A stretch of DNA of 49,992 nt, from NCBI GenBank assembly GCA_913009685.1, contig CAJVXP010000015.1:1-49992 (forward strand), in the 5' to 3' direction. This document shows positions 33,740-41,285 of this stretch, one piece after another. The notes under the pieces are model-generated. The model worked only from the letters and a program-made list of their open reading frames with translations, was not told the origin of the DNA and ran no database searches. The position numbers and the translations under genes were made by a program. This DNA comes from an uncultured Bacteroidota bacterium (lineage in GTDB: Bacteria; Bacteroidota; Bacteroidia; Bacteroidales; F082). Each line of letters begins with the position of its first letter. Positions within the stretch are counted from its first letter, which is position 1.

Positions 33740-34132
33740 ATGACAGAAAAGCAGAACAGTCCCAAGCAGTTTTTTGAAGATCAGGTTCAGCATTACAGCC
33801 GGCAGCTTTCGCAGATACAAAAAAATATCCGGCTTGAGATATGGAAAAATCTGAAACATCTGTTTATTGACCCGGCGGTATGTGTGGGTAACCCGGTGGA
33901 TATCGCTGGCTGGAGCCAACATGGCCGGGAAAGCACCTATTTAAGAACTGCCGGAATAAATTATGTTTTTGCCATGATCGGCGCTCCCGTTTTGGCAGAC
34001 TGCTTTATTTTTTCCCCCGTTCAGCTTTTTACCCGGTTTAAAATCACCCTGGATTTAATTCAGGTGATCCCGATTCAACAGATTCCCCGGAAGAATTCCG
34101 GGAAGATTAATTATGCCAGCTTTGGGTTTTAG
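33740..34132 (+). pseudogene. Chimeric remnant with the C-terminal end of an AMP-forming ligase
   Basis: The 130-residue frame starts at a good ATG. Its end, IQVIPIQQIPRKNSGKINYA, is an unmistakable A10 motif of acyl-CoA synthetases and NRPS adenylation domains, with the catalytic Lys in SGK. Nothing before it looks like a ligase. The first 80 residues (FFEDQVQHYSR, then IRLEIWKNLKHLF and DIAGWSQHGRESTYL) vaguely resemble the N-terminal part of a SAM methyltransferase, eroded at the glycine loop. The frame therefore seems to join two gene fragments. It is the first cargo gene inside the ISAs1-type element, 28 bases before the methyltransferase-like gene. Whether it is translated is unclear. 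Confidence 0.55.
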
Positions 34133-34160
34133 TTAGGTCAAAAATCATAATTCAAATGAG

Positions 34161-35165
34161 ATGGAGTTGAAAACCATGAATGCAAATCAAGATCACCAAA
34201 TTCTCTATGCGACTTTCGAGAATGATATTCAAATTCCGATACTGGATATTACTCATCCCCTTTTCAACGCAAGTATTGATGAACAGGCGTATCATTTGAA
34301 CTGTCTCAAGTCAGCCCGGAGCATTGAATCATTAAAGAAGATGCCTGGCTTTATCCGGAACATCTTTGTGAAAATGTCGAATGTTGACAATTCCCATCTT
34401 AGCGGCATGCGTACCTTGCTGTACAAACTTGGCCCTGACTTAAGCCGGGGAATAAAATTAGGTTTCCGGGACAAGTGGGCGGTGAAGCAAACCTCTTTCA
34501 TGGGACTTCGTATCAGGCTGAGGGATCTTTGTCGGCGCCAGTCGAAAATTTTGCAGCCCCAGCTCAAATTATTCCCTGAACGGAACCTTTGTTTCTTCAA
34601 TATCGCCGGGGGGGCCGCCACCGACAGTATCAACACCCTGATTCTAATTCAGGAATCGGACCCGGAATTACTCAAGGGACGGAAGATTGAGATCAACATT
34701 TTAGATATCGATACCTACGGACCCAATTTCGCAAAACGATGCATCGATGTTTTGAAGCAGCCGGGGGAACGCTTCCATGACCTGAACATTACCCTCAATA
34801 TCATTCATTATGACTGGAGCCAACCGGAGACATTACGAAAGATGAGTTTGGAACGATCCGACTGGATTCAGCTCTGTTCATCGGAGGGCGGTCTTTTTGA
34901 GTACGGTTCGGATTCAGAAATTATCGAAAATTTAAACTATTACTATACCAACTCCCCGGCGGACGCCCGGGTCACGGGCTCCTTAATTTTCGATCGGGCG
35001 CATGTAAATCCGGGATACCTGGGATTTACAGAGTTAATTGGCGTGAAAATCCGATATCTTGGGATGGAGGGGTTGCAGCGAATTTTAGCCCAAACCTCGT
35101 GGGTTTTGGAAGAATCTCATGAAATTGATACGATCTATATTCTATTTTCATTGAAGAAAGCGTGA
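34161..35165 (+). CDS. Putative SAM-dependent methyltransferase, element cargo
   Basis: The 334-residue protein is full length and uninterrupted. The second half looks like a class I methyltransferase. NLCFFNIAGGAATDS is a plausible motif I with a glycine loop. EINILDIDTYGPNFA gives the acidic residue after strand 2, and DWIQLCSSEGGLFEYG fits the strand 4 region. The protein ends in a strand-like TIYILFSLKK. The N-terminal 130 residues are helical and unfamiliar. I cannot name the family or substrate. The start could be 34161 or the ATG at 34176, which has GGAG ten bases ahead. Together with the ligase fragment before it, this suggests a piece of a small-molecule biosynthetic operon carried by the element; that is inference. 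Confidence 0.6.
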   Translation: MELKTMNANQDHQILYATFENDIQIPILDITHPLFNASIDEQAYHLNCLKSARSIESLKKMPGFIRNIFVKMSNVDNSHLSGMRTLLYKLGPDLSRGIKLGFRDKWAVKQTSFMGLRIRLRDLCRRQSKILQPQLKLFPERNLCFFNIAGGAATDSINTLILIQESDPELLKGRKIEINILDIDTYGPNFAKRCIDVLKQPGERFHDLNITLNIIHYDWSQPETLRKMSLERSDWIQLCSSEGGLFEYGSDSEIIENLNYYYTNSPADARVTGSLIFDRAHVNPGYLGFTELIGVKIRYLGMEGLQRILAQTSWVLEESHEIDTIYILFSLKKA

Positions 35166-35177
35166 CTTAAGTCAAAG

Positions 35178-35530
35178 TTATCGATTCATTAAATTCATTT
35201 TGTGCGCCGTCAGACGGAATTTAGGACTGTTTTTCTCCGGGTTAAGGTTGTGCAACTCTGTATCATAAACATTACTGATTACCCATTTGGAACCCAATCC
35301 GGCCTTTTCGAGCGTCAGGAACAGCAAATTATTGGGAATCAATGGTAGAGAATACCCTGTTAAACGTATTAACCTGAGTTCGACATAAGCCTCTATCTCA
35401 TTCCATGACTGTGCCCCGGAAATTACTGCCATAATTCCTATAAGAAGGATGTCATCCAATTTGTGAAGTTTCGTTACATCGCGTCTGGGATGCTTTATTT
35501 GCCCAAAATCAACCTTAATTTATTTACCAT
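35178..35530 (-). pseudogene. ISAs1-family transposase 5' fragment (copy 2)
   Basis: From the ATG at 35530 this copy repeats the transposase start, but one A is missing from the run near 35505-35510 (four As instead of five in copy 1), giving an early TAA. The frame resumes as DDILLIGIMAVISGAQSWNEIEAYVE, eight residues more than copy 1 before it breaks at about 35379. The remaining frame to 35178 (with LPLIPNNLLFLTLEKAGLG) is unrelated to transposases and unrecognised. The rest of the transposase and its left terminal repeat are absent. Confidence 0.8.
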
Positions 35531-35669
35531 TTTATAACATTTAATATATTGTAATTCAGTACAATATACAATATATATCGTTATGAAAAACACTCTTCCA
35601 TGGCTTTTTTTTACTGTTTTTAACCTCTTTCCTTTTGATCCCTTTTGTAAAAATGATGCGTTTGCCCTG
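35402..35669. repeat. Direct repeat, copy 2 (right end of the element)
   Basis: This matches 33424-33693 with a few substitutions and small indels and ends in the same inverted repeat, which here forms the outer right border of the element. Confidence 0.93.
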
Positions 35670-35679
35670 TTAATGTGGA
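35670..35679. repeat. Right copy of the 10-bp target-site duplication
   Basis: TTAATGTGGA immediately after the right terminal repeat; identical to 33103-33112. Confidence 0.88.
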
Positions 35680-35710
35680 AAAAGGCTGCTAAAATGAATT
35701 TTAAAAAATA

Positions 35711-35740
35711 TTTGCATAATCATTTAATTTTTTAATTTTG
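35711..35740 (+). promoter_or_regulatory. Promoter of the tRNA-Met gene
   Basis: TTTG at 35711-35714, an 18-base spacer and TAATTTTG at 35733-35740 form a full Bacteroidota promoter. The tRNA begins 13 bases later. The mobile element ends 41 bases before the -33 box, leaving the promoter intact. Confidence 0.7.
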
Positions 35741-35752
35741 CAGCCTCAAAAC

Positions 35753-35826
35753 GGCGAGGTAGCTCAGTTGGTTAGAGCGTCGGATTCATAACCCGGAGGT
35801 CCCGAGTTCAATTCTCGGTCTCGCTA
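35753..35826 (+). tRNA. tRNA-Met (CAU anticodon)
   Basis: The 74-base cloverleaf has acceptor strands GGCGAGG/TCTCGCT (with two G-U pairs), D-arm GCTC-AGTTGGTTA-GAGC, anticodon loop TTCATAA and T-arm CCGAG-TTCAATT-CTCGG. The CCA end is not encoded. The anticodon stem lacks the three G-C pairs of an initiator tRNA, so this is elongator tRNA-Met or, less likely, the tRNA-Ile2 whose CAU is later modified. The anticodon stem has one A-C mismatch next to the loop. Confidence 0.9.
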
Positions 35827-35830
35827 CAAC

Positions 35831-35866
35831 AAAAACCTGTTGCTTTCGCAGCAGGTTTTTTCTTTT
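35831..35866 (+). terminator. Intrinsic terminator after the tRNA gene
   Basis: AACCTGTTGC pairs with GCAGCAGGTT around a TTTC loop and is followed by a run of T. It lies five bases after the tRNA and before the DUF3108 gene. An open frame starting inside it at 35840 is therefore not a likely protein start. Confidence 0.85.
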
Positions 35867-35971
35867 GAGAAAAATTCCCGGCTGCTGATTTCTGTTAAAT
35901 TCAAAGGGAAACTCTTTTCCGTGGCAAAAAGCCTGTACTTTTTCCTTATTTTTGACTTTTTCAGGAAAACT

Positions 35972-36787
35972 ATGATGAGAAAAATCATTCTTCTCTTTTT
36001 CAGCCTTTTATTTATAGGGATCCCTACAAAAGGGATGGCTCAGGTTCTGCAGAAGACCTATCCTTTTGTTCCGCACGAAGACCTCAAACTCAGGGTTTAT
36101 TACAATTTAGGCCCTATTTGGGTCTATGCCGGTAATGTGGAGTTGAAAACGGATACCGTTACTTTCAACGGAATTAAAAGTGTACAGTTTACCGGCACCG
36201 GTTATTCCCTGAAAAAGTATGCTTTCATTTTTAAACTGGAAGATTACTATCGGTCCATTACGGCAATCGATGGTTTTAAACCCCTTTTTTACGAGAAAAA
36301 GACGCTGGAAGGCGGTTTTTATATCCATAACATTTATCATTTCCACTGGGATAAAAAAGTGGTGAATGTCCATACTGAGGCTACCCGGCATCCCGAGAAA
36401 GACACTGTACTTCCCTTACGGAAAACACTTTATGATGTTTTGAGTGCAACTTACTATTTGCGTATACTCGATACAAAATCACTGGTCGTGGGTGATACAA
36501 TCCCTGTGCCGTTGATTATTGATGGCAAAAAAACCACTTACTACATTGTTTATCATGGCAAGGGACAAATGGTTTATAGAAAGAAGCATATTCCGTGCAA
36601 TATTTATGCAGCTATTATGGGAAGCAGTACTTTTTTCTCGGATAACGATCCTCTAAAAGTTTATGTAACGGCAGACAAAAATCGTTATCCCATTTATGTG
36701 GTAGCCAATATTATTGTGGGTTCCGTAAAAGTATATCTGGCTCCCTACGACGATTATAAACCCAAACGCAGTTCAAAAAGGCGTTGA
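35972..36787 (+). CDS. DUF3108 exported protein
   Basis: The 271-residue protein has a signal peptide (MMRKIILLFFSLLFIGIPTKGMAQ) and a beta-rich body of the DUF3108 type, which is common in Bacteroidota and unassigned. Family-like features are LRVYYNLGPIWVYAGNVEL near the start, the DYYRSITAIDGFKP segment, and the pattern LPLRKTLYDVLSATYYLR. It is likely periplasmic or outer-membrane associated. A -7-like TATTTTTG lies at 35947-35954. Its stop overlaps the start of the EamA transporter gene by one base (TGATG), so translation is coupled; the next gene follows after four bases. Confidence 0.8.
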   Translation: MMRKIILLFFSLLFIGIPTKGMAQVLQKTYPFVPHEDLKLRVYYNLGPIWVYAGNVELKTDTVTFNGIKSVQFTGTGYSLKKYAFIFKLEDYYRSITAIDGFKPLFYEKKTLEGGFYIHNIYHFHWDKKVVNVHTEATRHPEKDTVLPLRKTLYDVLSATYYLRILDTKSLVVGDTIPVPLIIDGKKTTYYIVYHGKGQMVYRKKHIPCNIYAAIMGSSTFFSDNDPLKVYVTADKNRYPIYVVANIIVGSVKVYLAPYDDYKPKRSSKRR

Positions 36788-37686
36788 TGAAGAAATTTCA
36801 AATTCATATCATTGCCTTTGTCTCCATGTTTTTCTGGGGGATGTCGTATGTGTGGTCAAAGATTGTTTTTGAAACCTATTCGCCATTGACGACCATCTAT
36901 TTCCGCCTGCTCATTTCGTCTGTTGTCCTTTTTCTTTTTGCTTTTGCCACAGGTATGTTGGAGCCGATTCAAAAGAAAGACCGCTGGCTGTTTTTGGGAA
37001 GTGCCTTTTTAAACCCGTTTCTCTACTTTATAGGCGAAAATTATGGGTTAAGCCTCGTATCGGCTTCCCTGAGTTCAATCATTGTGGCTACTATTCCGCT
37101 CTTTGCACCGTTTGCTGCTTATTATTTCTTTAAAGAGCGCCTGAAACCGCTTAACGTAACGGGATTAATAATTTCTTTCATGGGATTGTTATTGATTATT
37201 GTAAATAAAGATTTTGGTCTGAATGCCAATCCATGGGGTATTTTGCTCCTGTTTTTGGCGGTTTTCTCGGCTGTCTTTTACATTATAGTTTTAAAAAGAC
37301 TTAGCCTGAAATACAGGCCTGTTACCATCATAACCTGGCAGAACATGATAGGCTCACTCTTCTTTCTTCCCTTTTTTCTCTTTATTGACGGGGCATCTTT
37401 TATCACGATACGACCTGACATCATCACTGTTGCCTCACTCCTCATGCTCGGAATTTTTGCCTCCTCGGTGGCATATGTGCTTTACACCTATGTTGTAAAA
37501 TACCTTGGAGTGATAAAATCCAGTTTATACACCAACCTGATTCCTGTTTTCACCATCATTTTCTCCTTTTATCTTCTCGGTGAACATTTCTCGCCGAAAA
37601 AAATGATCGGGATGCTGGTGGTCATTGTCGGGGTGGTTTTGTCAGAAATAGGGAAAACTGAATCTTCAAAAGAATTTAATTTTTAA
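36787..37686 (+). CDS. EamA/DMT-family transporter
   Basis: The 299-residue protein has ten hydrophobic helices in two EamA repeats. The first runs from FQIHIIAFVSMFFWGMSYVWSKI to MGLLLIIVNKDFGL, the second from NPWGILLLFLAVFSAVFYIIVLK to MLVVIVGVVLSEIGK. The conserved patterns YFRLLISSVVL, SLSSIIVATIPLFAPFAAYYF and KSSLYTNLIPVFTIIFSFYLLGE are typical of drug/metabolite transporters such as RhaT and YdcZ relatives. The substrate cannot be told. It shares an operon with DUF3108 and the saccharopine dehydrogenase-like gene, starting at the ATG that overlaps the DUF3108 stop. Confidence 0.88.
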   Translation: MKKFQIHIIAFVSMFFWGMSYVWSKIVFETYSPLTTIYFRLLISSVVLFLFAFATGMLEPIQKKDRWLFLGSAFLNPFLYFIGENYGLSLVSASLSSIIVATIPLFAPFAAYYFFKERLKPLNVTGLIISFMGLLLIIVNKDFGLNANPWGILLLFLAVFSAVFYIIVLKRLSLKYRPVTIITWQNMIGSLFFLPFFLFIDGASFITIRPDIITVASLLMLGIFASSVAYVLYTYVVKYLGVIKSSLYTNLIPVFTIIFSFYLLGEHFSPKKMIGMLVVIVGVVLSEIGKTESSKEFNF

Positions 37687-37690
37687 GCGT

Positions 37691-38830
37691 ATGAAAACAA
37701 AAGTGATTGTTCTGGGTGCCGGGCTCATCGGAAAACCGCTGGCCATCGATCTCGTCAAAGACGAAGATTTTGAAATAACTATAGCCGATAAAAGCCGGCT
37801 ACAACTCGAAAGTATTGAAGAGGCAAATCTACAAAAGAAACATCTGGATTTGAGAGAATCTTATGAGCTAAAGAAGCTGTTACAACCTTTTGATCTGGTG
37901 GTGAATGCCGTCCCCGGATTTATGGGCTACGACACGTTGAAAACTGTGATTGAAGCCGGGAAAGATTGTGTGGATATTGCCTTTTATCCGGAAGATGTTT
38001 TTAGCTTGTCGCAGCTTGCAAAGGAAAAGGGCGTACGTGTCATTTCGGATATGGGCGTAGCGCCGGGCATGAGTAACCTGTTGGCCGGCTTTGCTGCATC
38101 CAAAATGGATGAGATTGAGAAAGTGGATATTTTTGTGGGCGGATTGCCGGTTGTCCGGAAACTTCCGTGGGAATACAAAGCCGTTTTTTCTCCCTCCGAT
38201 GTTATTGAAGAATACACCCGCCCGGCACGTCTTGTGGAAAACGGGCAAATTGTTATCAAAGCACCGCTTACGGAAATTGAACTACTGGAATTTGAAGATG
38301 TGGGAACGTTGGAGGCTTTCAACAGCGACGGTCTGCGCTCGCTCATGTTTACGCTGAAAGCCAGAGATATGCGAGAGAAAACACTGCGTTATCCGGGTTA
38401 TGCGCAAAAAATAAAACTGCTGGCGGAAAACGGTTTCTTTGATACCGAAAAATTAGATTTTAACGGACAGGCTGTCTCCCCGCTGGAAATGACCAGCAGG
38501 CTGTTATTCAAACAATGGAAATTAGAAGAAGGCGAAGAAGATTTGACGGTTATGAAAGTTGTGGTGGAAGGCAAAAAAGCCGGGAAAACCCTGCGTTATG
38601 TCTTTGACTTGCTTGACCGCTATGATACCGAAACCAAAACACACAGCATGGCGCGTACCACGGCTTATGCTGCTTCACAGGCGGTTCGCCTGATGGTTTC
38701 AGGTCTGCACACGCAAAAAGGAATTGTGGTTCCGGAACAGATGGGGGAAAATGAAAAAATTGTGGATTTCATGCTTTCCGGACTGGCCGAACGTAAAGTA
38801 ATTTACAAAACAAGCATCGACAAAGAGTAA
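37691..38830 (+). CDS. Saccharopine dehydrogenase-like oxidoreductase
   Basis: The 379-residue protein has an N-terminal NAD(P)-binding Rossmann domain (VIVLGAGLIGKPLAIDLV, then ITIADKS) and the saccharopine dehydrogenase C-terminal domain, with VVNAVPGFMGYDTLKTVIEAG, ISDMGVAPGMSNLLAGFAA and GGLPVVRKLPWEYKAVFSPSDVIEEY. This group includes saccharopine, lysine and related amino-acid dehydrogenases that act on an imine or amine beside a carboxylate. Whether it takes part in lysine breakdown is not shown by its neighbours. It starts four bases after the EamA gene and is followed by the REP-like cluster. Confidence 0.85.
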   Translation: MKTKVIVLGAGLIGKPLAIDLVKDEDFEITIADKSRLQLESIEEANLQKKHLDLRESYELKKLLQPFDLVVNAVPGFMGYDTLKTVIEAGKDCVDIAFYPEDVFSLSQLAKEKGVRVISDMGVAPGMSNLLAGFAASKMDEIEKVDIFVGGLPVVRKLPWEYKAVFSPSDVIEEYTRPARLVENGQIVIKAPLTEIELLEFEDVGTLEAFNSDGLRSLMFTLKARDMREKTLRYPGYAQKIKLLAENGFFDTEKLDFNGQAVSPLEMTSRLLFKQWKLEEGEEDLTVMKVVVEGKKAGKTLRYVFDLLDRYDTETKTHSMARTTAYAASQAVRLMVSGLHTQKGIVVPEQMGENEKIVDFMLSGLAERKVIYKTSIDKE

Positions 38831-38839
38831 AGTTTTTCA

Positions 38840-39030
38840 TGGCACGCGAAACATTCGCGCGCCAGTGAGTTTTCCAAAAGACTTTCGCCACTGGCGCGCA
38901 TTTGCAATGCGTGCCCACTGGTGCGCATTTGCAATGCGTGCCTTCATCATTATAATTTTATATTTTCTGTCAGAACCAAATATTATCCTGTCATCATTAC
39001 AGTCATGGCACACGGAACATTCGCACGCCA
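38840..39030. repeat. Cluster of REP-like palindromes
   Basis: Unit A (38840-38866) folds as TGGCACGCGAA-ACA-TTCGCGCGCCA with one mismatch. Units B and C (38889-38942) are tandem, each with TGCGCATT or CGCGCATT, a TGC loop and AATGCGTGCC, and share a 26-base block that differs at one position. Unit D (39004-39030) resembles unit A (ACACGGAACATTCGCACGCC). GC-rich palindromes of about 25 bases in this arrangement are typical of REP elements, which are often spread by RAYT transposases. No RAYT gene is in the window. Confidence 0.75.
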
Positions 39031-39047
39031 GTTAGGTACAAGACAGT

Positions 39048-39668
39048 TTACCGCCGATTCGATTCCTCAAAAGGCAGCCGGTTCAGAATAGAACGTCCAA
39101 GAGTAATTTCATCGGTGTATTCCAGCTCGTTTCCCACGGCCACACCCCGTGAAATTGTCGTGATGCGGAGCTCAAACGGGGAAAGTAGTTTGTAAATATA
39201 ATAGCCGGTAGTGTCCCCCTCCACCGTAGCCGGCAACGCCAGGATAACTTCTTTAATGTCTTCTGTACGAATACGCCCCACAAGGTGTGTCAGGTTAAGA
39301 TCGTTGGGGCCGATGCCTTCCATGGGATTGATAATGCCACCAAGCACATGGTATAGTCCGCTGAATTGGGAGGTGTTTTCCACGGCTAGCACATCGCGGG
39401 TATCTTCTACCACACAAAGGGTCTTCTCATCACGTTTGGGATTGTTGCATATTTCGCAATATTCTGTATCGGAAATGTTATTACACCGCTTGCAAAACAT
39501 GATTTCTTCCCGCATTTTCACTAAAGCTCCGGCCAAATGCTGTGTCGCCGAAGTATCTTCCCGTAGCAGATGCAAAGCCAGCCGTAAGGCCGTCCGTTTG
39601 CCAATGCCCGGCAGCCGTGATAATTCTTTCACCGCCGATTCCAATAATTTTGAAGAATATTCGTTCAA
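39048..39668 (-). CDS. recR: Recombination protein RecR
   Basis: RecR works with RecF and RecO to load RecA onto gapped DNA. The 206-residue protein has the N-terminal HhH (LSRLPGIGKRTALRLALHLL), the zinc finger CKRCNNISDTEYCEICNNPKRD (four cysteines), the Toprim domain (LCVVEDTRDVLAVENT, GLYHVLGGIINPMEGIGP and ALPATVEGDTTGYYIYKLL) and a Walker-B-like C-terminal region (ISRGVAVGNELEYTD). Start is the TTG at 39668: the resulting NEYSSKLLESAVKELSRLPGIG matches the family's usual beginning and no ATG is available in frame. It is divergent from the MORN-repeat gene. Confidence 0.95.
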   Translation of the reverse strand: MNEYSSKLLESAVKELSRLPGIGKRTALRLALHLLREDTSATQHLAGALVKMREEIMFCKRCNNISDTEYCEICNNPKRDEKTLCVVEDTRDVLAVENTSQFSGLYHVLGGIINPMEGIGPNDLNLTHLVGRIRTEDIKEVILALPATVEGDTTGYYIYKLLSPFELRITTISRGVAVGNELEYTDEITLGRSILNRLPFEESNRR

Positions 39669-39753
39669 TTGATGTTACTTTTGTAAAGGAAGTTGTTTAG
39701 AGTTAAACTGAGAAACTACGAGAAACATCTTGACTTCATTGGACTTCAGCTAT

Positions 39754-39787
39754 TTTTTATTTTATAGCTGTGGCTATGAAATAAAAA
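39754..39787. repeat. AT-rich hairpin between recR and the MORN gene
   Basis: TTTTTATTTTATAGC and GCTATGAAATAAAAA pair over 15 bases with one mismatch around a TGTG loop. It is in the divergent spacer, so it would lie in the 5' region of the MORN-repeat transcript or serve as a binding site. Confidence 0.6.
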
Positions 39788-39895
39788 CCGAGCTTTGCCA
39801 CTAAAGCCAATCTGTTCCTCTCGAAAATCCCATTTAACTTTAAACAGCTTCAGGCTGTAAAATTAAAACATTTAAACCAGGCCTGAACCAAAAAG

Positions 39896-40579
39896 ATGAA
39901 GAAACTATTATTCATACTGTTTTTTTCGATGGCTTTGATACCAATAGCTGTGGGACAAAACCGAACCGATTCCCGTGGTTTGCGGCAGGGGAAATGGGTC
40001 GGGATGTACAGTAACGGCGACATTCGATATCGGGGACAATTTCGCGATGGCAAACCTTACGGAACTTTCATCTATTTTTATCCTGCCGGAATGCTTAAAG
40101 CTAAAATGACTTATTCTGACGACGGACGGACAGCATATCTGAAGTCGTTTCAATTAGACGGCAAAATCATGGCCGAGGGAAAATTTATCAACCGCAAAAA
40201 AGACAGCACCTGGCTCTATTTCAGCGATGTGGATGGCAAACTGGTTTTGGAGGAAAATTACAATATCGGGGTGAAACAGGGACCAGTTATCATTTACTAT
40301 CCCAAAACCGGTAAGCCTTCCGAACTCACCGACTACAAAGACGGACTAAAAAACGGTCGCTGGATAAAATATTTTCCCGACGGAAAGATTTCCTCTTCGG
40401 GTGTTTATGTAAACGATACGCTACAGGGGTCTTTTAGTGTTTATGATATCAACGGGAAGCTGCTTATTCAGGGACAGTACGAAAAATCGTTGCAGGAGGG
40501 ATTATGGATAACGTATGATTCGTTGGGAAATATTCAGAAAAAACAATATTTTCATGGCGGGTTACCGGTGAAAAAGTAG
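39896..40579 (+). CDS. Exported MORN-repeat protein
   Basis: The 227-residue protein has a signal peptide (MKKLLFILFFSMALIPIAVG) and about seven MORN-variant repeats of the YwqK type: GLRQGKWVGMYSNGDIRYRGQFRDGKPYGTF, then NRKKDSTWLYFSDVDGKLVLEENYNIGVKQG, continuing to GLWITYDSLGNIQKKQYFHGG. Each unit carries the G-x-W or Y-x-x-G-x-L pattern. Proteins of this kind are frequent in Bacteroidota and are probably surface or periplasmic scaffold proteins. Database labels call some of them antitoxins, but no toxin gene is here. No catalytic residues are visible. Confidence 0.82.
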   Translation: MKKLLFILFFSMALIPIAVGQNRTDSRGLRQGKWVGMYSNGDIRYRGQFRDGKPYGTFIYFYPAGMLKAKMTYSDDGRTAYLKSFQLDGKIMAEGKFINRKKDSTWLYFSDVDGKLVLEENYNIGVKQGPVIIYYPKTGKPSELTDYKDGLKNGRWIKYFPDGKISSSGVYVNDTLQGSFSVYDINGKLLIQGQYEKSLQEGLWITYDSLGNIQKKQYFHGGLPVKK

Positions 40580-40630
40580 AAAATAAGAGCAACTTCATAC
40601 GAATAAAATCCGGCTCATGGAGATTTTTTT

Positions 40631-40638
40631 TACTTTTG
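40631..40638 (+). promoter_or_regulatory. -7 element before tatA
   Basis: TACTTTTG lies 23 bases before the GTG start and fits TAnnTTTG. No clear -33 element is seen. Confidence 0.4.
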
Positions 40639-40660
40639 CTCGGTACAAAAATTTAAAGCA

Positions 40661-41242
40661 GTGGTTTTACTATTTTTTGACTTAGGTACGGGAGAGATTT
40701 TTCTGATAGTGTTGGCTATCTTCCTGGTATTTGGCCCGGGAAAGATTCCGGAGTTGGCACGTGGCCTCGGGAAATTTATAAATGAGATAAAACGGGCTTC
40801 GGAAGATGTGAAAACAGAAATTAACCGGGAAGCAAACCGCATCGACCGGGAGAAGAAGCGGGAGGCTTTTCAACAGCAAAAAGAAGCGGAAAAACCGGAA
40901 AAGGAAGAAACTGAAGATGGACAGGAAGATGAAGTGAAAGCAAAGCCAACGGCAAAAGCAGGAACGAAAACACGACCGAAACCGAAGACAAAAGCAGCTT
41001 CAAAACCTTCTGCCCGGAAGAAAAGTGAAAGTATTAAAGAAAAAACCACACAGAATAAAAAAACCGGTACCACACCAAAGCCTAAAGCAAAGCCCGGACC
41101 AAAGCCCAAACCGAAAGCCAAAGTAAAACCGGCAAAAAAGGTAAGCCATACGAAAGCCGAAGTGTCACAACCAAAAGAAACGACTTTAATAGACGAGATA
41201 AAAATAAAACCCGCTAAAAACGCAGTAAGCACGAAAAGGTAA
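40661..41242 (+). CDS. tatA: TatA/TatE-type translocase subunit with a long Lys/Pro tail
   Basis: TatA forms the pore-like oligomer of the twin-arginine translocase. The first 55 residues are typical: a membrane helix (GEIFLIVLAIFLVF), the hinge FGPGKIPELARGLGK and an amphipathic helix (FINEIKRASEDVKTEINREANR). The remaining 130 residues are unusual for a TatA: a charged coil (EKKREAFQQQKEAEKPEKEE) followed by a tail rich in Lys, Pro and Ala, with repeated PKPKAK and PKTKAAS units. Start is a GTG at 40661; no ATG is in frame. No tatC is in the window. It is 43 bases before the PorE-like gene. A TatB-like role is possible, as the tail is long. Confidence 0.8.
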   Translation: MVLLFFDLGTGEIFLIVLAIFLVFGPGKIPELARGLGKFINEIKRASEDVKTEINREANRIDREKKREAFQQQKEAEKPEKEETEDGQEDEVKAKPTAKAGTKTRPKPKTKAASKPSARKKSESIKEKTTQNKKTGTTPKPKAKPGPKPKPKAKVKPAKKVSHTKAEVSQPKETTLIDEIKIKPAKNAVSTKR

Positions 41243-41285
41243 ATTGTTTTGCAGTAAAATGATAAGCGGGTGAAAAAATAATTGC

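Larger units (their letters stand above)
33113..35669. mobile_element. ISAs1-family composite element with cargo
   Basis: The element is 2,557 bases long and starts with CAGGGCAAACGCATCAT. It ends with the exact reverse complement of that 17-mer, and TTAATGTGGA flanks both sides. A third, internal copy of the right end lies at 33677-33693. So the left 581 bases (33113-33693) are themselves a complete but internally deleted ISAs1-type unit. The right 268 bases repeat its transposase-start end. Between them is 1.7 kb of unrelated plus-strand cargo (a ligase-tail chimera and a methyltransferase-like gene). Neither transposase is intact, so movement would need an enzyme supplied elsewhere. The outer target duplication shows the whole structure inserted as one unit. 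Confidence 0.85.

Noticed and set aside
33362-33922. A 186-residue reverse-strand frame
   Set aside because: Its first 120 residues lie upstream of the transposase ATG, across the cargo start; only the last part is real transposase sequence. I annotated the remnant from 33553 instead.
35753-35826. Initiator tRNA-fMet
   Set aside because: The anticodon stem lacks the three consecutive G-C pairs next to the loop that mark initiators.
35840-35971. Longer start for the DUF3108 protein
   Set aside because: It would begin inside the tRNA terminator and place 44 residues before a clear signal peptide.
39896-40579. YwqK-type antitoxin
   Set aside because: The name comes from distant MORN-repeat relatives. 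The protein has a signal peptide and no toxin gene is adjacent.
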